Of a DNA stretch of 43,129 bases, positions 34,053 to 42,150 are shown in pieces. A program made the position numbers and the translations under genes. This stretch comes from Bacteriovoracaceae bacterium UBA4573 (GTDB lineage: Bacteria > Bdellovibrionota > UBA1018 > UBA923): contig DGKJ01000097.1 in the NCBI GenBank assembly GCA_002387735.1, positions 1 to 43,129 of the forward strand, in the 5' to 3' direction. The notes under the pieces were generated by a model. It was not told where the DNA came from. It saw nothing but the letters and a program-made list of their open reading frames with translations, and made no database searches. Numbering within the stretch: the stretch's first letter is position 1; each line of letters starts with the position of its first letter.

Positions 34053-34988
34053 TTAAATTTTAGTCAACCACTTGCTGTATTTTGGGTTTCGCCCTTCGAC
34101 TATATCGAAGAATTTTTTTGATAAAGATTTTGTAATTTCTCCAGGTTTTCCGGATCCGATTTTACGGTCGTCTACCTCTCGAATTGGCGTTACTTCGGCT
34201 GCAGTGCCCGTAAAAAAAGCTTCTTCCGCAGTATATAGTTCGTCACGCGTAAAACGCGCTTCCTGTACCGGAATGCCTTCAGCCTGGGCAAGTTGAATAA
34301 TCGTGGCGCGGGTGATTCCTGGCAAAACTGAAGTCAAGGGTGTTGTTTTCAGAAGCCCGTCTCTGTAGATAAAAATATTTTCCCCTGACCCTTCAGCGAC
34401 GAAACCATCGGTATCTAGAAGGAGCGCTTCATCGTAGCCCATGCGTTTGACTTCGAGTTTGGCGAGAATACCAGTTGAATAACTACCAGTTAATTTCGCT
34501 TTACTCATTGTGTGGTTCACTGCGCCACGACTGAAACTAGAAATTTTAATTCTAGCTCCTTTCGCCTTAGCTTCCGCACCAAGATACGCGCCCCAAACCC
34601 AGGTCATAATCGCGACTTCGACGGGTGGATCGAACCCTGGAAATACGCCTAGTGGGCCGTCTCCTAAGAAAACCAAGGGGCGTATGTAACAACCACTTTT
34701 GAGTCCCGATCTTCTGACGGTTTCAGTTATGGCTTGGTTAATTTGTTTTTCAGTATAGGGAATTTTTATTTCAAGAATTTTACAAGAATCAAAAAACCGT
34801 CGAGTGTGTTCTGGCAGCCGAAATATGGCCTGACCCGTCTTAGTCTTGTAACAACGAATGCCTTCGAATGCCCCTAAACCGTAGTGCAAGGAATGGGTAA
34901 AAAGGCTAATTTTTGCGTCCTCTGAATTAGTCCATTTACCGTTCCACCAGACTGCTTTTCCCAACTGTCTTCCACTCTTCGAACTCAT
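34053..34988 (-). CDS. ilvE: Branched-chain amino acid aminotransferase
   Basis: The 311-residue, fold-type IV PLP enzyme transfers amino groups between glutamate and the keto acids of leucine, isoleucine and valine. LFTHSLHYGLGAFEGIRCY, YIRPLVFLGDGPLGV, MSKAKLTGSY with the PLP lysine at about 165, DEALLLDTDGFVAEGSGENIF and FFTGTAAEVTPIREVD are the family blocks. ATG 34988 is preceded by AAGGA at a normal distance. It may also feed branched-chain amino acid breakdown with the acyl-CoA dehydrogenases at the right end. It follows the PEP-synthase regulator by 21 bases. Confidence 0.95.
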   Translation of the reverse strand: MSSKSGRQLGKAVWWNGKWTNSEDAKISLFTHSLHYGLGAFEGIRCYKTKTGQAIFRLPEHTRRFFDSCKILEIKIPYTEKQINQAITETVRRSGLKSGCYIRPLVFLGDGPLGVFPGFDPPVEVAIMTWVWGAYLGAEAKAKGARIKISSFSRGAVNHTMSKAKLTGSYSTGILAKLEVKRMGYDEALLLDTDGFVAEGSGENIFIYRDGLLKTTPLTSVLPGITRATIIQLAQAEGIPVQEARFTRDELYTAEEAFFTGTAAEVTPIREVDDRKIGSGKPGEITKSLSKKFFDIVEGRNPKYSKWLTKI

Positions 34989-35009
34989 GAGATTCCTTTC
35001 TAGTTGCCT

Positions 35010-35858
35010 CTATGGAGGATTGGCGGCTTGCTTCTTTCGGTTGAGCATGAGCTTAATAATTTCCGCGGCAGTTTCTTCGAGTGCTTTCGCCGTAACGTCA
35101 AACACTGGCCATCGCTTGTTTTTTCTAAATATCTGATCGGCGTATTCTATTTCGTCCATCACTCGATCGATACTAGCGTAATCACCGCCCTCTTCTTGTC
35201 CGAGCCGTTCGAGTCGATTTTTTCGTATTGTTGCAAGAGTGTCAGGACTAATCGTTAAGCAAACAATTTTTTTCTGATCTGCTTCGAAAATCTCTTTGGG
35301 AATTTCTAATCCTTTAATAATCGGGATATTCACGACTTTCCAACCCTGGTGGCCGAGGTACATTGACAGCGGAGTTTTCGAGGTGCGCGAAATTCCTAAT
35401 ATAATGACGTCTGCGTTATCAAGGTTAGTAAGATCCCTTCCGTCATCATGCGCGAGCGTATATTCAATTGCTTCTATGCGTTTAAAGTAGCGGTCGTCGA
35501 CTTGATGGAACAGTCCCGGTAGGGCCTTAGGTGCGAGATTAAAAAACGCCGCCATTGAATTAAGAAGAGGGCCCAAAATGTCGATTACCGGCACCTTTTT
35601 TTCAAGCGCCTTGTTTGCAATATATTCTCGAAGTTCCGGCGAAACGACCGTGTAAACGATCAAATCATGGTGAATGGCGGCTTCTTCAAAAATTGATTCA
35701 ACCTGTGCTTTGGTTCGAATGTTTTTATAGCGCGTAAAGTAAATTTCTTTGTCGGAAAACTGCAACATAGCCGCTTTGGTAATTTGCGCCGCAGTTTCTC
35801 CTGTACCATCTGAGAGAATGACAAGTCGTAGTTCTTTGACACTGTTGGTTTCGGTCAT
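35010..35858 (-). CDS. ppsR: PEP synthase / pyruvate phosphate dikinase regulatory protein (PPSRP)
   Basis: The 282-residue product is a DUF299 bifunctional kinase/pyrophosphorylase that uses ADP to phosphorylate, and phosphate to dephosphorylate, a threonine in PEP synthase or PPDK, switching it off or on. LVILSDGTGETAAQITKAAML, the P-loop-like ILGISRTSKTPLSMYLG and SIDRVMDEIEYADQIF match. Which target enzyme is present cannot be told here. Together with the glyoxylate operon it supports control of gluconeogenesis. It lies 12 bases after miaA. Confidence 0.93.
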   Translation of the reverse strand: MTETNSVKELRLVILSDGTGETAAQITKAAMLQFSDKEIYFTRYKNIRTKAQVESIFEEAAIHHDLIVYTVVSPELREYIANKALEKKVPVIDILGPLLNSMAAFFNLAPKALPGLFHQVDDRYFKRIEAIEYTLAHDDGRDLTNLDNADVIILGISRTSKTPLSMYLGHQGWKVVNIPIIKGLEIPKEIFEADQKKIVCLTISPDTLATIRKNRLERLGQEEGGDYASIDRVMDEIEYADQIFRKNKRWPVFDVTAKALEETAAEIIKLMLNRKKQAANPP

Positions 35859-35870
35859 AGTTGTTGAGTT

Positions 35871-36776
35871 TTAGCCTAGCACAATGCGCGCCGCATTTAA
35901 AAATGCTTCCTCCGCCGAAGGTAATTCGAACCAGTCGATTGACTGCGGAAAGGTTTTAAAGAAAGTCATTTGTTTTTTTGCAAGTTGCCGGGTGGATATG
36001 ACAACTCGTTCTCGACATTCAGGAAGCGTCATTTCGCCCCGCAAAAATTGAATGACCTCGAAATATCCGACGCACTGAAGCGCGCTGGGGGATGTAGAAA
36101 ATCGCTCAACTAGCGTTTTGGTTTCATTCACGAGTCCTCGGGAAAACATATCGTTAGTTCGGGCAATGATCCGCTTTTCTAGGTCCGGTTTAGATCTACG
36201 AATTCCCAGTATGCGCGACGGATAAGGCAATGGATTCTGGGGCTTCTTTTGTGCAAGCTGATCGGAAAGGCGCATGCCCGTGACTTCAATAATTTCGAGT
36301 GCCCGAATCACTCGATATCGATCATTAGCTTGAATTTTAGCGGCATAACTGGGGTCTTTTTCGAGCAACTGTGCGTAAAGTAGTTGGGAATCTTGCGGTT
36401 CGAACTGAGCCCGCAGGTCCGGCTGGGTGGGGGGGGCGTCCCAGGTGCCGCAAAGTAGCGCCTTGAGGTAAAAGCCTGTACCGCCAACAATGATTATCTT
36501 CTTTTTTCGTGCGACCGCATCGTCGATAATCCCGCGGGCGTAACGTACGTAATCGCCCGCATTATAGTTTTCGTTGGCGTCGACTAAATTTACACCGTGA
36601 TGTGGCACTCTGCGCATTTCGTCGTCGGTAGGCTTGGCAGTCCCAATTTGCAAATCTTTATAAACCAGCAAAGAGTCGCAGCTTAAGATTTCGGCGTCGA
36701 ACTCTTCGGCTAGCCGAAGTGCCAATTCGCTTTTACCGCTAGCCGTTGGGCCGACAATACAAAGTATCGTTTTCAT
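35871..36776 (-). CDS. miaA: tRNA dimethylallyltransferase MiaA
   Basis: The 301-residue product attaches the dimethylallyl group to N6 of A37 in tRNAs that read codons starting with U. P-loop GPTASGKS (residues 9-16), CDSLLVYKDLQIGTAKP, IIVGGTGFYLKALLCG and ALQCVGYFEVIQFLRG are diagnostic. The usual partner hfq does not follow; ppsR does. Start is two bases from the mutL stop, the mutL-miaA order being common in bacteria. Confidence 0.96.
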   Translation of the reverse strand: MKTILCIVGPTASGKSELALRLAEEFDAEILSCDSLLVYKDLQIGTAKPTDDEMRRVPHHGVNLVDANENYNAGDYVRYARGIIDDAVARKKKIIIVGGTGFYLKALLCGTWDAPPTQPDLRAQFEPQDSQLLYAQLLEKDPSYAAKIQANDRYRVIRALEIIEVTGMRLSDQLAQKKPQNPLPYPSRILGIRRSKPDLEKRIIARTNDMFSRGLVNETKTLVERFSTSPSALQCVGYFEVIQFLRGEMTLPECRERVVISTRQLAKKQMTFFKTFPQSIDWFELPSAEEAFLNAARIVLG

Positions 36777-36778
36777 TT

Positions 36779-38614
36779 TTAACGTTTAAAAAGTCCTTCG
36801 ACTTGAGAGTATGAAAGTTGAATCGAAGCAGGGCGTCCATGTGGGCAATTTAGTGCGAAGTCCGTGCGATCCATGGTGGCCATCAACGCGCGAGCCTCTC
36901 GTTCCGACAAGGCTTGACCCGCGCGAACCGCTGAGTGACAAGCCATGGTTGCGATCAATCGTTCGAGTTTCGCTGAATGTCGAGTAGGGTCGTTTACTAA
37001 CGAAACGCTAGAGGCGCCTTCGAGTGACTTCAATTCCGCCAACATGGCCTGAAAAAGTTCAAGGGCATGTTGCTGGCTCAACATTTCGGGGACAGTGCGA
37101 ATTAATATACAATTGGTGCCAAACGATTCGATTTCTAAGCCGAGTCTGGCAAATAAGTCGCCGTAATCAATAGCGAGGGCGGCATCTTCGTCGGAGCATT
37201 TGTGGGTGGCGGAAATGAGCAATGGTTGCGATTTAAGCCCACTTTCTGAGAGTTCTTTTTTTAAACGCTCGTACTGCACTCTTTCGTCTGCTGCGTGTTG
37301 ATCGATGAGCACCAATCCAGTTTCGTCTTGGCAAAGCAGATAAGTATTCTTTAGTTGCCCAATATACTGAAGTCGAGAAAACGGTGAGGTTTGCTCTCTT
37401 GCGCTGTTTGCAAGTGGCACCGAATCAAAGCCAATATCTGTTTTTGTCCGAAAAACGGTACGTGCAGCAGCAGGGTCACCCGCAAGGAGCGGCATTGCAG
37501 CCGCAGCCACTGGCTGCGGTGTTAGTTTTTCTGTAGAAAAGGCATGGTTAATTTTTGAAGGTTCTTTCCAACCATAAGAACGATCCGGAGAGGCATAAAA
37601 AGCTAAGTTCGTTTCTCTGCCAGAGCGTTCGATTACGCCATGTACTAGTTGAAAAACATCGCGCGACCGTTCGAACCGCACCTCGCTTTTGGCAGGGTGA
37701 ACGTTCACATCTACTTGATTCGGGGGAACGAGTACTTGCACGAAAATTTTTGGATATTCGCCTTCCATCATACGAGGGCGCAAGGCAAGCAAGACTGCTT
37801 GCTGTAACAACTTATCGCGCACCATGCGGTGGTTTACCGAAAGATACACGGAACGACTATTAGGCATGCGGGCATTACGGTCGAGATAACCCCAAACCTG
37901 AGAGCCTTCAAATTGAGTAGAGAAATGTTCGAGGTCGTTTTCGCTAGTGCCAAAAACCTGGGCAACACGGGCTGCTTCCGAAGAACAAGTCGGAAGGTCG
38001 AGGCTTTTTCTACCATCGCTAGAAAACGTAAAATGGACGCCCGGGTGAGAAAGCGCAATGCGTTCAATTAGATCGCGAATTTGAGAGGTCTCCCCACTTT
38101 TGGCTTTTAAAAATTTTAGACGCGCGGGCACGTTATAAAAAAGATTTTCAACCGTCAGGCTAGTTCCGCTGCTTGCGATGGCGCTGGTGGCACCGAGCGG
38201 TTGATCAGATTTTAAAATGCCCCCCTCTAAGTAAAGTTTCCGCCCCACTTGGCCGGCGACGCGACTCTCAATAGTAAATCTCGAAATCGCTGAGACGCTG
38301 GGGAGAGCCTCGCCTCGAAACCCCATTGACGACAAATTCCACAAATCATCGAGTTTAGTGATTTTACTAGTAGCGTGGCGCTCAAGGGCTAAGGGTAAAT
38401 CCTCTGGAAAAATTCCAGATCCATTGTCGATCACGCGGATCGACTCTTTGCCGCCGTCAACTATTTCAACCACAACCTTGGTTGCACCGGCGTCGATTGA
38501 ATTTTCTACCAACTCTTTTATAACGCTCGAAGGGCGCTCAATGACTTCGCCAGCCGCGATTTTTTCGGCCAGATCACTCGGTAGGCGATGAATGCGACGG
38601 AGAGGGGTTTCCAT
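36779..38614 (-). CDS. mutL: DNA mismatch repair protein MutL, endonuclease-competent
   Basis: The 611-residue product couples MutS mismatch recognition to strand cleavage. The GHKL ATPase has ELVENSIDAGATKV, VIDNGSGI and FRGEALPSVSAIS in the N-terminal third. The C-terminal domain has DQHA-x2-E-x4-E, read as DQHAADERVQYE starting at residue 438, with ACHSAVRAGQ and CPHGRP near the end; these form the metal-dependent nickase site. E. coli MutL lacks this site, so repair here probably uses MutL's own nuclease and not MutH. The gene is preceded after 46 bases by the FHA-GGDEF gene on the same strand. Confidence 0.96.
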   Translation of the reverse strand: METPLRRIHRLPSDLAEKIAAGEVIERPSSVIKELVENSIDAGATKVVVEIVDGGKESIRVIDNGSGIFPEDLPLALERHATSKITKLDDLWNLSSMGFRGEALPSVSAISRFTIESRVAGQVGRKLYLEGGILKSDQPLGATSAIASSGTSLTVENLFYNVPARLKFLKAKSGETSQIRDLIERIALSHPGVHFTFSSDGRKSLDLPTCSSEAARVAQVFGTSENDLEHFSTQFEGSQVWGYLDRNARMPNSRSVYLSVNHRMVRDKLLQQAVLLALRPRMMEGEYPKIFVQVLVPPNQVDVNVHPAKSEVRFERSRDVFQLVHGVIERSGRETNLAFYASPDRSYGWKEPSKINHAFSTEKLTPQPVAAAAMPLLAGDPAAARTVFRTKTDIGFDSVPLANSAREQTSPFSRLQYIGQLKNTYLLCQDETGLVLIDQHAADERVQYERLKKELSESGLKSQPLLISATHKCSDEDAALAIDYGDLFARLGLEIESFGTNCILIRTVPEMLSQQHALELFQAMLAELKSLEGASSVSLVNDPTRHSAKLERLIATMACHSAVRAGQALSEREARALMATMDRTDFALNCPHGRPASIQLSYSQVEGLFKR

Positions 38615-38660
38615 GAAAGTTCAACATAGTGACAAGGAGCGGACCTTGGCAAGGGGCTGG

Positions 38661-39575
38661 TTAACTGGCTGTACAAACCTGATTTCGCCCAGACGATTTG
38701 GCCTGATAAACGGCTTTGTCTGCCAACTTAAAAAGCGCAGTGTGAGATTCAATGTCTAGTGCCGACTCGGCCACGCCGATACTGGCGGTAACAGGGAGCT
38801 TTTTGCCATCGTAGGTGAAGGGGTGTCGCTCTATGCCCGAGCGAATATTTTCTGCCACCTGGACTGTGGCCTCTAGAGTGTGTTCGGGCAAAAGTATCAA
38901 AAATTCTTCGCCACCAAATCGACCGAAAATTGCCGATTTCGGAAGAATTTTTGCGCGTATCAGGTGGCACATTTCTTTAAGTACATAATCGCCCGCATCA
39001 TGACCGAATGTGTCATTTACTTTTTTAAAGTGATCCAGATCTAAAATAATCAACGAAAAATCATGGTGCAACGCACGGGCACGTTTAAATTCCGCCTCTA
39101 GAGCCTCCGAAATATAGCCTTTGTTATAAACCTTGGTGAGCGGATCGGTGTGCGCTGCGCTTTCAAGCGTGCCAAGGTAAAAAATTTCAAGCTCACCCTG
39201 CGGTAGAAATTTTAAAATAGTGTTTCCAAGTTTGATCATGTCCTCTTTACGAAGCGTAACGGTGTCTTTGATCAACTTGTCGTTTACGAAGGTGCCATTG
39301 GTTGAACCATTGTCGCGTAATTTGATTTCTTTGCCTTCGCGAATTACTTCGGCGTGTTTGCGAGATACATTTTGATCGTTTAATGCGATTTCAGCCGACA
39401 CATCGCGGCCCAGAAACATGGAATCTTTATTGATTTCGTAACGTTTGCCTTGAGGGCTGCCACGAATAATGATCAAGCAGGCTTCTTGGTCTTTTGCTCG
39501 TTCTTTTTCGACCTTAAGAGTGTCGGACTCACCACTTAAAACGACCGTTTTTTCGTCAGACCCCTTCGAGCTCAT
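38661..39575 (-). CDS. FHA-GGDEF diguanylate cyclase (DgcB-like)
   Basis: The 304-residue product has an N-terminal tail (1-33) with Thr/Ser sites, then an FHA domain (~34-124) with GRD (56-58), SRKH (71-74) and NGSTNGT (89-95), the phosphothreonine-binding residues. A GGDEF domain (~140-300) follows, with active-site GGEEF at 221-225 and the metal/substrate segment LDLDHFKKVND. The allosteric RxxD site five residues before GGEEF is PKSA here, so product inhibition is probably lost. The architecture matches DgcB of Bdellovibrio bacteriovorus, a cyclic di-GMP synthase needed for prey invasion whose own phosphorylated tail binds the FHA domain. It starts 9 bases after pgi. Ortholog status is inference. 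Confidence 0.9.
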   Translation of the reverse strand: MSSKGSDEKTVVLSGESDTLKVEKERAKDQEACLIIIRGSPQGKRYEINKDSMFLGRDVSAEIALNDQNVSRKHAEVIREGKEIKLRDNGSTNGTFVNDKLIKDTVTLRKEDMIKLGNTILKFLPQGELEIFYLGTLESAAHTDPLTKVYNKGYISEALEAEFKRARALHHDFSLIILDLDHFKKVNDTFGHDAGDYVLKEMCHLIRAKILPKSAIFGRFGGEEFLILLPEHTLEATVQVAENIRSGIERHPFTYDGKKLPVTASIGVAESALDIESHTALFKLADKAVYQAKSSGRNQVCTAS

Positions 39576-39584
39576 GCTTAAAGG

Positions 39585-40862
39585 CTAAACGATTGCATTT
39601 TTTTTGCAAGCATTGATGCGGTCGATCGCGAGAACTTTGCCCTCTTCCACACCTGGTTGATCAAACGGGTCGATTTCGAGCAAATAGCCCGCGAGCGCAG
39701 TGGTAAGTGCGAGAAATTGAAAAAGCTGACCCAGTGTAGTCGGATTTAGTTTGGGTATGCAAAGACTGAAATGTGGACGCGACTGATTGCTCAAAACCTG
39801 CCGAGTCGCATTGAGTTCGGCGTCCATAAGTTGGTTGAGAGTTATTCCGCTCACCAAGTCGAAAGTTCCTCCGGTTACACCTGTCCACTTAAGTTCAGTT
39901 AAATTTTGAAAACCTAAGACTTCGATAAAGCCGACCGTCTTGTCGTTGGGACCGTCTCTTAAAATCTGCAGCAATGAATGTTGATCGGTGGGACCGGTGG
40001 CTGCAACCGGAGTGATTCCTAATCCGTTTTTTCCAAGACCCTCTGCCCAAAGTTGAACAAACCACGCCGAAAAGGTTTTAAGTTTTTGAGAGTATGGCAT
40101 CAGAACAGTGATATTGCGGCCGTCTTTTTTGTAAAATTGAACCAGTCTTGCGGCAAGCTCTAGGGCATCGGGCACCACTTTGGCGTTCACCTGATCTTCA
40201 AAATGAGAGACAACTTCCTGCGCGCCAGTGAGAAAGGGGTGATAATCGAGTCCCGCTACCATCGCTGGAAAAAGTCCAACCGCGCTAAGTACTGAATAAC
40301 GCCCACCCAGGTTCGGAGGAATTTCAAAAGTAGGAATGCTCCACTGTTTTGCGAGATCCCTTAACGAACCTCTTTTGGGATCGGTGCAAAATACCAAACG
40401 TTTTTGTGCTTCAATGGCGCCTAATTTTTTTTCGAGCCAGGCGTAAAGCACTTCAAACTGCGCAATAGTTTCGAGCGTATTACCCGATTTACTCACTACA
40501 TAGATCAAAGTAGTAGCTGGGTCCGCAACGGTCATGACGTCGCAAAGGGCGTCAGGGTCAATATTATCTAAAAAATAAAATGCGGGAGCATTAGTCGGTG
40601 CCAGAGCGCGAACAATGGCTTCGGCGCCCAGACTCGAGCCGCCAATTCCCAAGTGAATAAATGTTTCAACTCTGCCCATTCGACTTGCAAGCACCGCTTT
40701 GCGTTCCAGTATTTCGCTGGGAAAGGAATTTTGTTTTGGAAGAGCATAAAAACCGCTCTTTCCAGCCTTCATATCGCTGATAAAGTGTTCGAGTGCGGAA
40801 CTAACGGAGTCCCGAGAAACCGGAGTACCAAGGGCATGCAAATCGACTTGTAAGTGGCTCAT
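39585..40862 (-). CDS. pgi: Glucose-6-phosphate isomerase
   Basis: The 425-residue product interconverts glucose-6-phosphate and fructose-6-phosphate. It is the shorter bacterial form. FIHLGIGGSSLGAEAIV, VVSKSGNTLETIAQF, NLGGRYSVLSAVGLFPA, the TGPTDQHSLLQ block with the catalytic histidine, and the C-terminal PGVEEGK are the family markers. ATG 40862 is used; AAGGA lies about 13 bases upstream, which is far for a binding site. It sits between an acyl-CoA dehydrogenase and the GGDEF gene. It should serve glycolysis or gluconeogenesis. Confidence 0.93.
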   Translation of the reverse strand: MSHLQVDLHALGTPVSRDSVSSALEHFISDMKAGKSGFYALPKQNSFPSEILERKAVLASRMGRVETFIHLGIGGSSLGAEAIVRALAPTNAPAFYFLDNIDPDALCDVMTVADPATTLIYVVSKSGNTLETIAQFEVLYAWLEKKLGAIEAQKRLVFCTDPKRGSLRDLAKQWSIPTFEIPPNLGGRYSVLSAVGLFPAMVAGLDYHPFLTGAQEVVSHFEDQVNAKVVPDALELAARLVQFYKKDGRNITVLMPYSQKLKTFSAWFVQLWAEGLGKNGLGITPVAATGPTDQHSLLQILRDGPNDKTVGFIEVLGFQNLTELKWTGVTGGTFDLVSGITLNQLMDAELNATRQVLSNQSRPHFSLCIPKLNPTTLGQLFQFLALTTALAGYLLEIDPFDQPGVEEGKVLAIDRINACKKNAIV

Positions 40863-40884
40863 GTGGTGGTGTTATTCCTTGTGA

Positions 40885-42024
40885 TTAATCTTTGGTGAGA
40901 GCGCGTCCAATGATCATGCGCTGAATTTGATTGGTACCCTCGACGATCTGGGCGGCCTTCGCCTCGCGCATGTATCGTTCGACGGGGTATTCCCGTACGT
41001 AACCATTGCCACCCAAAATTTGCACTGCATCGGTCGTAATTTTCATAGCAGAATCAGTGGCAAACATTTTTGCCATAGCAGCCTGCATGGTAAACGGCAG
41101 CTTTTGATCTCGAAGTTCCGCAGCTCTAAAAACTAGAAGTCTCGAAGCTTCGAGGGCAGTGGCCATGTCTGCTAGCATGAATTGAATGCCTTGAAATTCG
41201 GCAATAGCTTTTCCGAATTGCGTGCGGCCCTTTGAGTACTGGGTCGAATATTCTAAAGCCGCGCGGGCTACCCCAATGGCGGTTGCGGCGATCGTAATAC
41301 GCCCACTATCGAGAGCGCTTAGTGCGATTTTAAGCCCTTGTCCTTCTCGACCAATAAGATTTTGTGCTGGAACTTTTACGTCTTCGAGAATCATTTCGCA
41401 GGTAGGCGAAATATTCATTCCCATTTTGGCTTCTTTTTTTCCGGCGCGAAAGCCCGGGGTATCTTTTTCAACAATAAAAGCAGAAACACCTTTTGGACCA
41501 TCGCCGCCGGTACGTGCGAATACCACCACGGTTTCTGCGACGTTGCCTTGGGTGGTCCACAGTTTAGTGCCGTTTAAGACATATTCGTCTCCGTGTTTTG
41601 TGGCTTTTGTTTTGAGGCCCGCAGCGTCGGAGCCCGCGCTACTTTCAGAAAGACTGAAGGCACCCACCGCCTCACCGCTTGCGAGTCGCGGAATGTATTT
41701 CTTTTTTTGAACTTCGTTGCCGTAGAGACTCAAAATTACTTGAGGCAGACCACTTACTGCCACGCTGACGGCGTAAGCACCGCTTACAGCTGCGAGTTCT
41801 TCGAGTGCGATGCAATATTCAAAATACCCCAAACCCGCCCCGCCGTAGGCTTCGGGAGTCGGCACTCCGGTAAGCCCGAGTTTTCCGAGTTCTTTAATGA
41901 TCTCGGGGCGAAAAGTTCCTGTTTCTTCGTCTTTTTCCACGATGGGGGCAATAAACTGTGCAGCCGCTTTGGCGGCAACTTCCTTCAGCGCTTTGTGTTC
42001 AGGTTTTAGATGCTCGTAGTGCAT
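40885..42024 (-). CDS. Acyl-CoA dehydrogenase (short/medium-chain type active site)
   Basis: The 379-residue FAD enzyme oxidises an acyl-CoA to the trans-2-enoyl-CoA and passes electrons to ETF. GAFSLSESSAGSDAAGLKTKA (FAD binding), WTTQG, the RTQFGK block and NGYVREYPVERYMREAKAAQ match. At the end, IVEGTNQIQRMIIGRAL places the catalytic glutamate in EGT, as in medium- and short-chain dehydrogenases. ATG 42024 gives the normal length; a TTG at 42042 would add six residues. Chain-length preference is unknown. It differs in catalytic base from the dehydrogenase upstream. Confidence 0.92.
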   Translation of the reverse strand: MHYEHLKPEHKALKEVAAKAAAQFIAPIVEKDEETGTFRPEIIKELGKLGLTGVPTPEAYGGAGLGYFEYCIALEELAAVSGAYAVSVAVSGLPQVILSLYGNEVQKKKYIPRLASGEAVGAFSLSESSAGSDAAGLKTKATKHGDEYVLNGTKLWTTQGNVAETVVVFARTGGDGPKGVSAFIVEKDTPGFRAGKKEAKMGMNISPTCEMILEDVKVPAQNLIGREGQGLKIALSALDSGRITIAATAIGVARAALEYSTQYSKGRTQFGKAIAEFQGIQFMLADMATALEASRLLVFRAAELRDQKLPFTMQAAMAKMFATDSAMKITTDAVQILGGNGYVREYPVERYMREAKAAQIVEGTNQIQRMIIGRALTKD

Positions 42025-42150
42025 GGGTACAGTTAATCGCAACAGCCCTTGTAGGTCAAATAGGGGCTTTAATCCGCGTATTTTCGCCTTTTTCTATTAG
42101 AGGCGATTCTGAACGTGGGTAATTTCCAGGTGACTCACTGGGGTTACTAC

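Noticed and set aside
38633..38648. CAAGG/CCTTG hairpin between the GGDEF and mutL genes
   Set aside because: Five-pair stem without a T-run; it overlaps the short leader of mutL and may be chance.
42044..42105. Two small hairpins (AGCCC/GGGCT and CGCCT/AGGCG) between the acyl-CoA dehydrogenase genes as terminators
   Set aside because: Stems of only five pairs with long loops and no following T-run on the transcribed strand.
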